Shown piece by piece: positions 43,175 through 52,081 of a DNA stretch of 52,081 nt. The stretch comes from Bacteroidales bacterium. Lineage in GTDB: Bacteria; Bacteroidota; Bacteroidia; Bacteroidales; Dysgonomonadaceae. The notes under the pieces were generated by a model that did not search any database, was not told the origin of the DNA, and saw only the letters and a program-made list of their open reading frames with translations. How positions within the stretch are numbered: the stretch's first letter is position 1; every line of letters begins with the position of its first letter. A program made the translations under genes and the position numbers. Where the stretch lies: contig DUPB01000234.1 of assembly GCA_012838585.1 (NCBI GenBank), positions 1 through 52,081 of the forward strand, given 5' to 3'.

Positions 43175-46030
43175 CTATTTCGGGATTTCCAGCAGAGATA
43201 TCTTCACGTTGCCCGAGATGACCCTAATCCTCAAGTCGGTACCGGCCGTTTCGCTGAAACTGTACTGGTTTTTTGTATTTACCTCTTCGGGTGAACCTTT
43301 GAAGACGGTGATGAACTGTCCGCCCCCGCTGGAGACTTGAATCTCGAATAGCGATGCCATATCGGTCTCCTCGTGCCAACGGATGAAGATGTTGTCCAGC
43401 GGCTTGCTCTCATCCAGCGGGAAGGTTATATGGTAACCCGGGTGTCCCTCCCAATAGGTCTGGGGGTCGTCGTTAAGCACGTGGAGCGCCGTGGAGGTTT
43501 GGGGGTTAGAGATTACGGGTGGTATATCCACGACTTGACTCTTATCAAAGCCCTCGCCCAACACGTAGAATGAATCGGTCAGTCGAATATCCACGGAGGA
43601 GGCCCCTACCATTACCCGGAATTCGCCGGGCTCAACCACCCACTCGTTGTTTTCATTCAATAGCATCAAGTCGCGCGGCAGGATGGTGAACTCCAACTCT
43701 TTCTCTTCTCCCGCTTTCAGGTGTACCCGTTCGAACCCTCTCAGGTTCTTCTCGTAAGTGGTTACAGTGCTTAACACATCGCGCGTGTAGAGCTGTACCA
43801 CCTCGTCGCCTTCTCTCGCACCGGTATTTTTCACCTTGAAACGGACGGTCACGCTTTCGCCTTCATTAATATCCTCCGGGAAGACCTCCAGGTCTGAATA
43901 CTCGAACGTGGTGTAGCTTAACCCGTGTCCGAACGAGTAGAGCGGCCCGTTTACCCGGCTCTGCCTTCCCTCCGGTCCGATACCACGTGCACCGTCTACT
44001 TGCGAGGCCGGTTTCGCGGGGAAGTTAAAGGGTATCTGTCCCACGGTCTTCGGGAAAGTCACCGTGAGCTTCCCGCCGGGGTTGTAGTCGCCGAACAGCA
44101 CATCGGCCACGGCCGTTCCCCCTTGCGAACCCGGGTACCAAGCCTCGACGATTGCCGGTACGTTCCTATCCGCCCAGTTGACGGAGAGTGGCCTACCGTT
44201 TATCAGGATCAGTACTACCGGCTTGCCGGTTGCCTGTACTGCTTTCAGCAGGTCCAATTGGCGACCTGGCAGATCGATGGAGGAGCGGGACTTGTTCTCA
44301 CCCGCGGTACGCGAATTCCCACCTAGCACCACCACGGCCACGTCGCTCTTCATCGCGTCGGCCACAGCCTTGTCGATTTCCGCCTGCTCTTGCTCTGTAA
44401 GCGGGTAGTCAATGATCTCCGAGTCGGGCCAATTGGCATCCACGATGTCGCACCCTTTCGAGTAGAGCACTTCCACCCCTTCTCCCACTTTGTTCTGTAT
44501 TCCCTCTAACACCGTGACGACCTCCACGGCGAGCGGGCCGTAGTGGGTAAGGGCATACGAAGCGTCATTGGCATTTGGACCGCTGACGGCAATGGTATGT
44601 ATTTGGTTGACATCCAATGGTAAGGTTTTATTCTCGTTCTTTAGCAGCACGATGCTTTCACGGGATGCTTGCAACGCGACCTCTTGGTTCTCGGGTGAAT
44701 TGACTACCCTGTCAGCCTCTTTGAGGTCTATTTGATACGGGTTGTCGAAGAGGCCCACCAGGAACTTCACCCGCAAGATGTCCCTTACCCTCTCGTCAAT
44801 TATCTCCATATCGATAGCACCCTCATTGACCAGGTCTCGCAACGGCAGCACGTATGAGTCGGGTGAGCGGAAGGTGCAGCGCACGTTCAAGCCCGCCATT
44901 ACCGATTGGTACACCGACTCTTTCATATCGGCAGCCGTGCCGTGCTTTGAGTAGAGGTACTCTACCGCGTCGCTGTCGGATACCACGTAGCCCCTGAATC
45001 CCATCTGGTTGCGGAGTCGCGTGGTTAGCCAGTAGTAGCTGCTCTGGATGGGGAAACCGTCGTAGTCATTGTAGGAGCTCATCACACCCAACATATCGGC
45101 TTCCCAGATTACCCGTTCCCACGGGTACATATGCACGTACTCCACCTCGCGGGGGGACATCTGCGGGTCTACCCTCGACATTCCTTCGCGCCCTCCCTTA
45201 TTGTTGCTGTAGGCCGCGTAATGTTTTCCCGTGGAGGCTACCTGGTAATTTTCTTGCATCCCTTGTACCATGGCGATTCCCAGTTCGGCCACCAGGTAGG
45301 GACACTCCCCGTAAACCTCCTCGTACCTGCCCCAGCGTTGGTCACGGCCCACGTCGAGGATGGGGGCGTAGACATTGGTGTACCCTAAAAGCCTCCCCTC
45401 GCGCCCGGTGATGTAGCCAACCTTTCTGACCAGATCCCTGTTCCAGGTGTGGCCGAGTCCCAGTTGGGTAGGGAAGTTGGTGGCCTTGTAGCTCTCTACT
45501 CCCCGGATTCCCTCGTTGGTGAAGTCGGTGGGTATACCCAGCCGGGTCTCCTCCACGAAGAAGCGTTGCACCTCGTTCAGTGCCCATGCGTGGCGCGAGG
45601 CGGGCCAGACGTACGGGTTGTCTGACGGGGGAAGCCCCCACTGGCGGAACCCGTTAAGGTGTTCGTCAATCGCGCCAATCCCATCTTTCCACAGCCTGTT
45701 CTTCCACTCGGGAGTGGGGAGCGCATCTTCAAGCACCCTGCCGTAACCGTATAGGGTAACCATCTGGTTACTCTTTTCCTCTAGGGTCATTTGGCTTAAC
45801 AGGTCGTTGATGCGATCCTCGATATCCGCTTCCGGGTTCTCGTAGAGATCCATCTTCCCGTTTTTGTTGAAGTCGATCCATCCCTCCTTGTAGATAGGGC
45901 CGGTGGGACGATAAACTTCCGGTATTTCCGGTACCTGCAACACGGCCTGTTCGGATTGTGCTATCGCGGTTGAAAACAGGCAAGTAATGCCGATAAGGCA
46001 AAGGGCTATTTGTCTCCTCATATCACTCAT
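43175..46030 (-). CDS. GH3 family beta-glycosidase
   Basis: The protein has 951 residues; an alternative start at 46021 (MRRQIALCL) gives a better signal peptide start, with the cut near AIA-QS. It is a retaining beta-glucosidase/xylosidase-type enzyme. The N-terminal barrel carries the nucleophile D352 in YVVSDSDAVEYL, and KHYAAYSNNKGG and TSTGKHY give the K-H sugar-binding motif. The second domain has SIVLLKNENKTLPLD and GGNSRTAGE, then a fibronectin type III-like domain (VKNTGAREGDEVVQLYTRD). The last ~110 residues resemble a discoidin-like domain (ALHVLNDDPQTYWEGHPG). The upstream oxidoreductase gene ends 122 bases away, and a -7 match lies between, so GH3 may have its own promoter. Confidence 0.93.
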   Translation of the reverse strand: MSDMRRQIALCLIGITCLFSTAIAQSEQAVLQVPEIPEVYRPTGPIYKEGWIDFNKNGKMDLYENPEADIEDRINDLLSQMTLEEKSNQMVTLYGYGRVLEDALPTPEWKNRLWKDGIGAIDEHLNGFRQWGLPPSDNPYVWPASRHAWALNEVQRFFVEETRLGIPTDFTNEGIRGVESYKATNFPTQLGLGHTWNRDLVRKVGYITGREGRLLGYTNVYAPILDVGRDQRWGRYEEVYGECPYLVAELGIAMVQGMQENYQVASTGKHYAAYSNNKGGREGMSRVDPQMSPREVEYVHMYPWERVIWEADMLGVMSSYNDYDGFPIQSSYYWLTTRLRNQMGFRGYVVSDSDAVEYLYSKHGTAADMKESVYQSVMAGLNVRCTFRSPDSYVLPLRDLVNEGAIDMEIIDERVRDILRVKFLVGLFDNPYQIDLKEADRVVNSPENQEVALQASRESIVLLKNENKTLPLDVNQIHTIAVSGPNANDASYALTHYGPLAVEVVTVLEGIQNKVGEGVEVLYSKGCDIVDANWPDSEIIDYPLTEQEQAEIDKAVADAMKSDVAVVVLGGNSRTAGENKSRSSIDLPGRQLDLLKAVQATGKPVVLILINGRPLSVNWADRNVPAIVEAWYPGSQGGTAVADVLFGDYNPGGKLTVTFPKTVGQIPFNFPAKPASQVDGARGIGPEGRQSRVNGPLYSFGHGLSYTTFEYSDLEVFPEDINEGESVTVRFKVKNTGAREGDEVVQLYTRDVLSTVTTYEKNLRGFERVHLKAGEEKELEFTILPRDLMLLNENNEWVVEPGEFRVMVGASSVDIRLTDSFYVLGEGFDKSQVVDIPPVISNPQTSTALHVLNDDPQTYWEGHPGYHITFPLDESKPLDNIFIRWHEETDMASLFEIQVSSGGGQFITVFKGSPEEVNTKNQYSFSETAGTDLRIRVISGNVKISLLEIPK

Positions 46031-46068
46031 TATTTTTTACGATTTATACTTTTCCATTTTTACCGCCA

Positions 46069-46076
46069 CAAACATA
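46069..46076 (-). promoter_or_regulatory. Candidate -7 element for the GH3 gene
   Basis: The minus strand reads TATGTTTG here, an exact TAnnTTTG match, 38 bases before the first GH3 start codon. The nearest TTTG upstream (46101-46104) is 24 bases away, longer than usual, so the full promoter is uncertain. Confidence 0.45.
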
Positions 46077-46152
46077 AACAAAAAAACGGAAATAGCGCCT
46101 CAAATCCTATTGATTTGAGTTAGAGGGTTCAATAAGATCGTTAGGTGTTTCC

Positions 46153-47880
46153 TCAATCGGCGGGCCATGCCGTCTCCACGCCCTGTTCATGCAGCATCCG
46201 TTGGAAATCGCGCAGCAGTTCGGGGTTAGCCCTCACCGCCTTAAAGGGAACGTTGGATGAGCGTGAGAAAGCGATCAGTTGTCCCGCGGCTTCGCCAATG
46301 CTCCACTCCACCGGGTGCAGTCGGTAGCACCCGTTGGTAATATGGGTGGTGCCGATGTTCTTGTTCGCGGGGAGCAGGTTGCTCATTCGTACGGGGAGTA
46401 GCGCACCCAGCGGGATTTGAAAGGGGAGGGATGGAAAGTCGACGTAGTTGTTTCCTCCCGTGCTGGGGTGAAGGTCGATGTGGTAATACCCGATGCCCAC
46501 GCTGTCATAGAAGTCGGCTGCTTTGGCACCCTCCTTTTCGCCGGCCACCATCTTTCGGTTTTCCGCGCCCACGTGCTCTTCCAGCACGGTAAATTCTGCC
46601 TTTATCCTTCTTGATTCCCGAATATAGGGATATTTGGCCATCCCGTCTTCCGTGCCCATGATATCTCCGCGCAGCCTCAAGCCCGGCCATCCTGCTCCCC
46701 CGTCGGGACGGGGCGCTTCGGTCTGCAACCAGTAGAAGAGGGAGTGGCTAAGTTGTTTTCCTCGTTCCACCGTTTGTTGAAACTCATCTTCCGACACATC
46801 GATCAGGTTCCCCAAGAAGTAGTCATTCTGTGGCCAGTTAACGATGGTGATATCTCCCTCGTAGGTGCCTTCCTTGAAGTTGTTTCGGTGGATGATTCGC
46901 CGGTAGTTCCAGAGGTTTAGCACCCCATCCAGGTTCTTTCCGCTAGGGTCGAATCCCAGCTTTTTTGGAGTTAGCGTACGGGGGTCGGAGTAGGATAGAT
47001 CCAGCAGCTTTCCCGACCATGGGGGAGTGAGGTCAGGCACGTAATTTTTCCAAAAGTCGTACCCTTCAGGTGGCTCTTTCACGTTATCCCTCCCAGGCTG
47101 GTAGTCCATGGCGAAGCAGACGGTAAACGCCTGGTTGTTCATCGGGTTGGCCTTGTCCGGGGCGTGGAGTTCCCCGGTATCCTGTTTCGACTCTGTGCCG
47201 GTGATATACTCTGTACCGGTCAGTGGTAACAGGTCGCCGCACTCCGTGGCATCCACGAAGGAGTCACCCGTCAACACCGTAAGGTCACCCGTGTAGTGGT
47301 GTTGCACCTCCACGGCCAACACCCGGTCACCGTTGACGTAGGCACTTTTCGCCTTGTAATCGGTCAGGATCTGTAGCTTCCCGTTGCTCAGGTAGGGTGA
47401 GAGCATATCGTATAAAACGGCTAGCGCTACCCTTGGCTCGTGGCATAGTCGGGAGACGGTACCGTTACCCGGGTTGAGGTTTACACGTGCGCGGGCATCA
47501 TCGGTCATCGGGTAGTTGAGGCGGTAGTAATCGCGTACCCTATTCCGGTAGTCGTGGTACGATTGGGGAGCACCGTGTGTCTCGATCCACCGGTGCTCAT
47601 CGGGGGGTACCCCTTGCTGGGAAAGTTGTCCCCCGATCCAGTCGGTCTCTTCGGTCATGATCACGTTCAGTCCGTTACGGCAGCACGCGAGCGCGGCGGC
47701 ACAGCCTCCCATGCCACCGCCAATGATAACCACGTCAGCCTTCAACTCACGCGCCTTGGAGCCACCCCTCTGCCTGTTGGGGAGAGGGTGCCCGTTCAAC
47801 AGGGGCTGCTTGATGTGTCCACATGCCACCGCGGTGCCGCCTATCAGGGCGACACAGGAGAAAAAACGTCGTCTATTCAT
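46153..47880 (-). CDS. Tat-exported FAD-dependent oxidoreductase
   Basis: The protein has 575 residues. It starts with a twin-arginine signal (MNRRRFFSCVALIGG) that ends in a possible lipobox (TAVAC). The FAD-binding Rossmann motif is VVIIGGGMGGCAAALAC, followed by TEETDWIGGQLSQQGVP, the pattern of the FAD_oxidored family with an xanthan-lyase-like name in databases. Other marks are FVDATECGDLLPLTG and NIGTTHITNGCYRLHPVEWS near the end. Folding with FAD in the cytosol explains the Tat signal. It sits between GHL10-type and GH3 genes of a glycan locus and may oxidise a sugar or glycoside. The substrate is unknown. Confidence 0.88.
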   Translation of the reverse strand: MNRRRFFSCVALIGGTAVACGHIKQPLLNGHPLPNRQRGGSKARELKADVVIIGGGMGGCAAALACCRNGLNVIMTEETDWIGGQLSQQGVPPDEHRWIETHGAPQSYHDYRNRVRDYYRLNYPMTDDARARVNLNPGNGTVSRLCHEPRVALAVLYDMLSPYLSNGKLQILTDYKAKSAYVNGDRVLAVEVQHHYTGDLTVLTGDSFVDATECGDLLPLTGTEYITGTESKQDTGELHAPDKANPMNNQAFTVCFAMDYQPGRDNVKEPPEGYDFWKNYVPDLTPPWSGKLLDLSYSDPRTLTPKKLGFDPSGKNLDGVLNLWNYRRIIHRNNFKEGTYEGDITIVNWPQNDYFLGNLIDVSEDEFQQTVERGKQLSHSLFYWLQTEAPRPDGGAGWPGLRLRGDIMGTEDGMAKYPYIRESRRIKAEFTVLEEHVGAENRKMVAGEKEGAKAADFYDSVGIGYYHIDLHPSTGGNNYVDFPSLPFQIPLGALLPVRMSNLLPANKNIGTTHITNGCYRLHPVEWSIGEAAGQLIAFSRSSNVPFKAVRANPELLRDFQRMLHEQGVETAWPAD

Positions 47881-47954
47881 CTTTTCAACACCAATGAAGT
47901 TATTGCTTAATTGAAACAGTAAACAACATGCGAAAGTAAAGTTACATAATATTA

Positions 47955-49373
47955 CTACTTGTTGCCACTGATTGCTAAATTTATTCCTTCCTTAACGTAT
48001 TGCCACTGGTTGGCCAACTTCAAGTGAATCATGTCGAACAGGAAGTAACCGTCGCACTCGTCCATACACGCTTTAACCGAGTTAACGATCGCCTGGTTCT
48101 CCTGTTGTCGCGTTGCCTTGTTATCAGGGTCCCAGTTGCCCACATCAGGGCCGCCGACCACCAAGGGACAGCTGTTTCTTATCTTCTCTTTCGCTAGCTT
48201 GCAGAAACCTTGCATGGTCCATTCGGTAGAGCCATACACCCTTAGAGGAGAGGCGTAGGCACCAATAAGGATCTGATCCATCAACTCAGCGTACCCGTAC
48301 TCCATGTATTTCGGGGTGGCCCACCTGTAGGAGTGACTTGTGTTGTACTTCGGACTGGCCCAGTTGACGCCCACCTCGTAATAGGTGGAGTACCACCCCC
48401 CGACGTAGACACCGAACTGGATATCCGCGTTCACGGATTTCACCGCGTCACGGGCCTTGCTCATAAAGTCATACATCACTTTTGCCCTGAACTCCAGCCA
48501 TTTCGTGAAGTAGGGTGGGTAGGTACCCATGTTCATCACCTGTTGCATGGTGGCACCGGGGGGGAGCACCTCTTCCGGGAAGTTTGTCAGCTTTACATTC
48601 CCGAGGTAGGCTTCGAACTTCTCCCTGGTCAGGTTGGAGAAATCGGACTGGATACCGTCAAATCGCCCCCGGTCAAGCACGATGCCATCTATGTTGTACT
48701 TGGCAAGGTCTTTGAGTAGGCCGCACAGGTAGGCCTGAACCTCATCGTTTACCGGGTTGAAAAACTTGGTTCCTCCACCTCTATCCATGGTGTTCACGAT
48801 ACCGGTCGATAGATTCTCGTAGGTAGCCCACTCCTTTTTCGACGGGTCTCTGTACAGTATTCCCGCGCTGCCGAGCCCGCTGGTATGCCCACCCACCATG
48901 GTGTTAAAACCGGCATGAACCTTTAACCCGAGCCTATGGCCCTCGTCGATAAAAGCTTGGAGATAATCCCACGTGGCGGTGCGTTCCACTTTCGAGTAGA
49001 CGCCATCCACCCAAGCTCCTAACCATTTAACCTGTTCGGCTCCCGCGACGGACGATGTGAACAGGATGTCGCCCGATGTTGGGCGTACGTCAACCACGAT
49101 GTCGGTGAAACCGACATCCTTGGCCAACGCGAGGTCGCGGGTAATATTATCCCGGCTATTGGCGAAATCCCGGAAGTTGGCCGCCGCGTCGATCCAGATG
49201 TATCGGGGTTTCTCCCTGTTCTCTTTCGGGGGATCGGGGAACTCATAGTCCGGCTCCTGGTGGTTCTTGCCACACGCGAGCAAAAGCGGCAAAGAGACCA
49301 CCAGGAGGAGTACCGGAAATAATACCCGGAAAAGTACCGGAAAAAACTGCTTGTTGGTTCTCTTAATTATCAT
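47955..49373 (-). CDS. GHL10-type (YngK-like) glycoside hydrolase lipoprotein
   Basis: The protein has 472 residues with a lipoprotein signal (VVSLPLLLAC). The body is a TIM barrel of the GHL10/YngK family (glycosyl hydrolase-like 10): RYIWIDAAANF, GFTDIVVDVRPTSGD, HAGFNTMVGGHTSG, KYNIDGIVLDRGRFDGIQSD and ADIQFGVYVGGWYSTYYEVG. The D-R-G-R-F-D segment at the end of a barrel strand holds likely catalytic or substrate-binding residues. It is probably at the cell surface and works with the neighbouring SusD and GH3. It lies 9 bases after the DUF5018-type gene. Confidence 0.83.
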   Translation of the reverse strand: MIIKRTNKQFFPVLFRVLFPVLLLVVSLPLLLACGKNHQEPDYEFPDPPKENREKPRYIWIDAAANFRDFANSRDNITRDLALAKDVGFTDIVVDVRPTSGDILFTSSVAGAEQVKWLGAWVDGVYSKVERTATWDYLQAFIDEGHRLGLKVHAGFNTMVGGHTSGLGSAGILYRDPSKKEWATYENLSTGIVNTMDRGGGTKFFNPVNDEVQAYLCGLLKDLAKYNIDGIVLDRGRFDGIQSDFSNLTREKFEAYLGNVKLTNFPEEVLPPGATMQQVMNMGTYPPYFTKWLEFRAKVMYDFMSKARDAVKSVNADIQFGVYVGGWYSTYYEVGVNWASPKYNTSHSYRWATPKYMEYGYAELMDQILIGAYASPLRVYGSTEWTMQGFCKLAKEKIRNSCPLVVGGPDVGNWDPDNKATRQQENQAIVNSVKACMDECDGYFLFDMIHLKLANQWQYVKEGINLAISGNK

Positions 49374-49382
49374 TGAAAAAGA

Positions 49383-51044
49383 TTACATATCAATGCAGTC
49401 GAACTGTACACAAACCACACACCCGTTGGTGTACATGAAATAGATATACATGTAGTATCCATCGTTTGACACCTTCAGAATCGCATCGCCCGTACCATTG
49501 GCATTAACTCCGCCATTATCCTTTCCACCGTATGTGCCGATGGGTGTTGTCCATATCGGCTCGGTGAAGGTAGTGACCGCGCTTGCATCGTACAGATATA
49601 TTTTATCGTCACTACCCCAGCTGAAAGAGTTAATCGAGATATTCACCGCGTAGGGGTTGTTGTTAAAGATGGTATAGTCGACAGCATTCTGAATCCAGTT
49701 GGAGCTAAGTTCCGGACCTCTCGCCTTAACGGTATTGGTCTGTCCGTCAACCCATGCAAATCGCCTGGGTGGCGCGTAGTAGGAGACGAAATAGTCAGCA
49801 TTTGGATTTGAGGGGTCAGTTCCAACTACATCGGCATTGTTATTCCAAGGACCGTCAATACCGCTAATGGCCACAATTTCCGGCTCCTGTGAGAGCAGTG
49901 TGCCGTTTTTCACCTGCCAGCGTGCAAAGCTTCTGGCAGCACCCATCAATGTCGCGGTAATGATAGCATCACCGTCGAGACTACCCTTGATAGAAAGTTT
50001 GCGACCTACAGCAGGACTGGATGTCCAGTCAATATAGAGTACAGGCGTTCCATTCACACCGTTAATCCTCCATATTTTGTAGGTGCCGGCATTGGGAGCC
50101 AAATTGCAAATCAAGATGTTATCACCGTCATCCGCGGTCGCGAAGAAATTGGTCAGACCGCCGATGATTGATCCCATATTGGGCATTGTCCCAACTTTCT
50201 CACCGGTTTTTCTATCCAGGTAGATACCGGCTTCATTACGGGTGTTGAGGACTACATAATCATTGATAACCGCTAAGCTGGTGGTCAGATGTAGTGCCGT
50301 GATACCTAGGTCGCTCTGTAATCTCTTAGACCAGAGCACCTTGCCACTTCCATTGCGTATGCCACGATCTACCTTGTTGGGCACATCCTTGCGAACGGTA
50401 TAGACGGTCTTGTTCACCCCGTTCTGAGCGGTTACGGTCAAAGTGATCGGCTGGTCATAATTCAGCGCGGTTGTTCTCGGATCAGGCGTAATTGTAGCAC
50501 CATGAGAAATGCTCAATTCAGCCATTACCTCTCCAATTGATTCGATTGAGATAAGAGAGATAGTTTTGTTCTTCTCGTCAATGATGCCGGAGATGCCAAG
50601 AGTATTCAGACTGAAACTGGTAATCATCGCTTCCGCGCTTTTACGAATCTCCGCGACAACCTTATAATCCTTTTTTGTTTTGGACTGATCGGTAACGGTG
50701 ATGATATTCTCCTTAGTCAGGTCCATATATAGTAAAGAAGGTGAGACTGTTACGTTGTCATCGAGATTTGCGACTACCCGAACATTTTTCAGATCATTCA
50801 TGGTTAGCACATTGTTGGATGTCCTGGGGTAGTTATACGGGAAAACGATTGTAATAATCCCTTTATCATAATCTATTTCGCTTGTAAAAAGATTGTCTGT
50901 GCTCTCATCCCCGTAAAAGAATGCATTCAGGCTATTAATCCCATGACGCGACACTGAGGGGGTTAAGTCCTCAACTTGTTGACATCCGATCAGAATGATT
51001 ATGAATGCGATCAGTGTCGCTAGGATTGAATAAATATTTTTCAT
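49383..51044 (-). CDS. DUF5018-type surface lipoprotein with propeller-like C-terminus
   Basis: The protein has 553 residues with lipoprotein signal IIILIGC. The N-terminal 220 residues contain two repeats of the DUF5018-like beta-sandwich: INSLNAFFYGDESTDNLFTS with an ITVTDQSKTKKDYKVV ending, then ITSFSLNTLGISGII with a LTVTAQNGVNKTVYTVRK ending. The rest alternates strands such as LTTSLAVINDYVVLNTRNE and KIWRINGVNGTPVLYID, like a beta-propeller (DUF4623-type). It occupies the SusE/F-like position, 18 bases after SusD, so it is probably a surface glycan-binding protein. Confidence 0.78.
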   Translation of the reverse strand: MKNIYSILATLIAFIIILIGCQQVEDLTPSVSRHGINSLNAFFYGDESTDNLFTSEIDYDKGIITIVFPYNYPRTSNNVLTMNDLKNVRVVANLDDNVTVSPSLLYMDLTKENIITVTDQSKTKKDYKVVAEIRKSAEAMITSFSLNTLGISGIIDEKNKTISLISIESIGEVMAELSISHGATITPDPRTTALNYDQPITLTVTAQNGVNKTVYTVRKDVPNKVDRGIRNGSGKVLWSKRLQSDLGITALHLTTSLAVINDYVVLNTRNEAGIYLDRKTGEKVGTMPNMGSIIGGLTNFFATADDGDNILICNLAPNAGTYKIWRINGVNGTPVLYIDWTSSPAVGRKLSIKGSLDGDAIITATLMGAARSFARWQVKNGTLLSQEPEIVAISGIDGPWNNNADVVGTDPSNPNADYFVSYYAPPRRFAWVDGQTNTVKARGPELSSNWIQNAVDYTIFNNNPYAVNISINSFSWGSDDKIYLYDASAVTTFTEPIWTTPIGTYGGKDNGGVNANGTGDAILKVSNDGYYMYIYFMYTNGCVVCVQFDCIDM

Positions 51045-51062
51045 ACGATTATTTTCTTTTTA

Positions 51063-52081
51063 TTATTTCCAACTGTCGTATTGCTCGATTAGTGAGTTGT
51101 TTGCCAACTCGGAATCAGGGATAGGCAGAATATAATTCTTTGCCGAGAATTTTCTGTCCTGATAATCCACATCAATATATTCGTAGTTTTCGCCTATGAT
51201 CTTAAATCCGTGGCAACGGTAATTGTTATATTCAATGTGTGCCAGCTTCCATCTTCTCATGTCCCAGAAAAGATGACCTTCATAAGCCAATTCTACTTTT
51301 CTCTCATTCCTGTAGTCGTTGAACCATTCATCGCCGGACGAGTTTTTGGGAGGAAGATTAACTCTGGCACGCACTTCGTTCATCGCGTCTCTAGCATCGC
51401 TTATTCTGTTAAGTCGGTATGCAGCTTCCGCTTTATTGAGCAGCACCTCGGCATATCTGATCTCGACCCAGGTCTGGGTGCTTGGTTTCCCTTTCACGTC
51501 GATAAGCGATTCATCCATCAACTTCCTTAAGAAGTATCCGGTTGTGGTAAGACCATAGCTGTAAGGTTGTTCCCTATAGGCCATGAAGGTGCCATATGTT
51601 CCATTCACGGAGTTTTGCATCACATTACCTTTCCATACACAACCCGGGTAGATAACAGTAGCTTTAAATCGAGGTTCCAGATCTTCATACGGAGGGCGTG
51701 TGGCATTGGTGATATGATATGGCTTCCAATCCATTTTGGTGCCGTCGGCCTTTTCATAGCTTTCCACCATCTCCTGCGTTGGGGTTCCCATTCCTCCAAA
51801 TTCATATCCATCGCTTAAAGGCACGTAATACTTGTCGAAATAATGAAACGGCCCCAACTCATCATATTTGAATTCAAGAATAGATTCTTCATTGCCTCCT
51901 TTCCATGACTCCGCGTAGTCATCCACCAGATCAAATTTTCGCGATTTCACCACAGCGTCGGCAGCATCGTAAGCTGACTGCCAGCGCCCTGCAAAAAGCA
52001 TGGCTCTCGATTTGAATGCCAGCGCCGCGTACTTGGTTAGTCTTCCCTTGTCTTGGTCGCTCCATGATTCCGGCAGATTAG
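51063..52081 (-). CDS. SusD/RagB family lipoprotein, 5' part beyond window
   Basis: The frame is open to the right edge (about 339 codons seen), so the N-terminus and signal peptide are outside. Conserved SusD blocks are seen: LTKYAALAFKSRAMLFAGRW near the edge, TWVEIRYAEVLLNKAEAAYR, ARDAMNEVRARVNLPP and the C-terminal RNERKVELAYEGHLFWDMRRW. It heads the visible part of a second leftward glycan locus with DUF5018, GHL10, FAD oxidoreductase and GH3 genes. A SusC gene is expected upstream, outside the window. Confidence 0.93.
   Translation of the reverse strand, partial: NLPESWSDQDKGRLTKYAALAFKSRAMLFAGRWQSAYDAADAVVKSRKFDLVDDYAESWKGGNEESILEFKYDELGPFHYFDKYYVPLSDGYEFGGMGTPTQEMVESYEKADGTKMDWKPYHITNATRPPYEDLEPRFKATVIYPGCVWKGNVMQNSVNGTYGTFMAYREQPYSYGLTTTGYFLRKLMDESLIDVKGKPSTQTWVEIRYAEVLLNKAEAAYRLNRISDARDAMNEVRARVNLPPKNSSGDEWFNDYRNERKVELAYEGHLFWDMRRWKLAHIEYNNYRCHGFKIIGENYEYIDVDYQDRKFSAKNYILPIPDSELANNSLIEQYDSWK

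Overview
The window reads as a chromosomal piece of a Bacteroidota genome, order Bacteroidales. The evidence is two SusC/SusD-type glycan loci, many secreted lipoproteins with DUF4959/5126/5000, DUF4998, DUF5018 and DUF4861-type domains, promoter matches of the TTTG-N19-TAnnTTTG class, AT-rich leaders without clear Shine-Dalgarno sites, a small HU protein and a cytosolic XylR-type PUL regulator. A Dysgonomonadaceae-like genus (Proteiniphilum/Petrimonas type) is a guess from overall flavour only.

Layout. (1) 1-6935: ThuA-like protein, ATP-grasp-like protein, SMP-30 lactonase plus M20 dipeptidase (leftward pair), a 20-bp tandem repeat carrying CACGTG, and a lipoprotein gluzincin peptidase. (2) 7064-8086: terminator, tRNA-Ser(CGA) and the scar of an integrated element: an AbiEi-like (DUF6088) antitoxin gene cut exactly at the tRNA 3' end and a headless excisionase-type HTH remnant. 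(3) 8087-13383: three secreted proteins (beta-propeller lipoprotein, alkaline-phosphatase-fold phosphodiesterase, Asp-rich DUF4861-type protein). (4) 13405-34535: the most interesting part, a large leftward locus with a divergent regulator.

The large locus runs SusC, SusD, two paralogous DUF5000-type surface lipoproteins, a TIG+BNR sialidase-like lipoprotein, two small unknown proteins, a DapA/NanA-superfamily aldolase, an MFS transporter, a NagA-type deacetylase, a NagB-family protein, a cytosolic neutral-ceramidase-family amidase, a FGGY sugar kinase fused to a SIS sugar-phosphate isomerase, and an archaeal-type triose-phosphate-isomerase-like protein. A hairpin separates these from YjbQ. 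No NanE, NanK or RnBP is present, and several enzymes carry substitutions at canonical active-site positions. The set therefore looks like an uncharacterised catabolic route for an N-acylated or nonulosonate-like sugar rather than standard sialic-acid or GlcNAc use. That pathway reading is inference.

(5) 34688-43033: housekeeping block with MnmD, ZnuA-ZnuC (no ZnuB beside them), a DUF456 membrane protein, and a leftward overlapping chain of two rhomboids, an EEP-family membrane hydrolase, RNase Z and Asd, then HU with a canonical promoter and a strong terminator. (6) 43175-52081: a second glycan locus, leftward: SusD (cut by the window edge), DUF5018-type lipoprotein, GHL10-type glycosidase, Tat-exported FAD oxidoreductase and GH3 glycosidase. 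Its SusC is expected just beyond the right edge.
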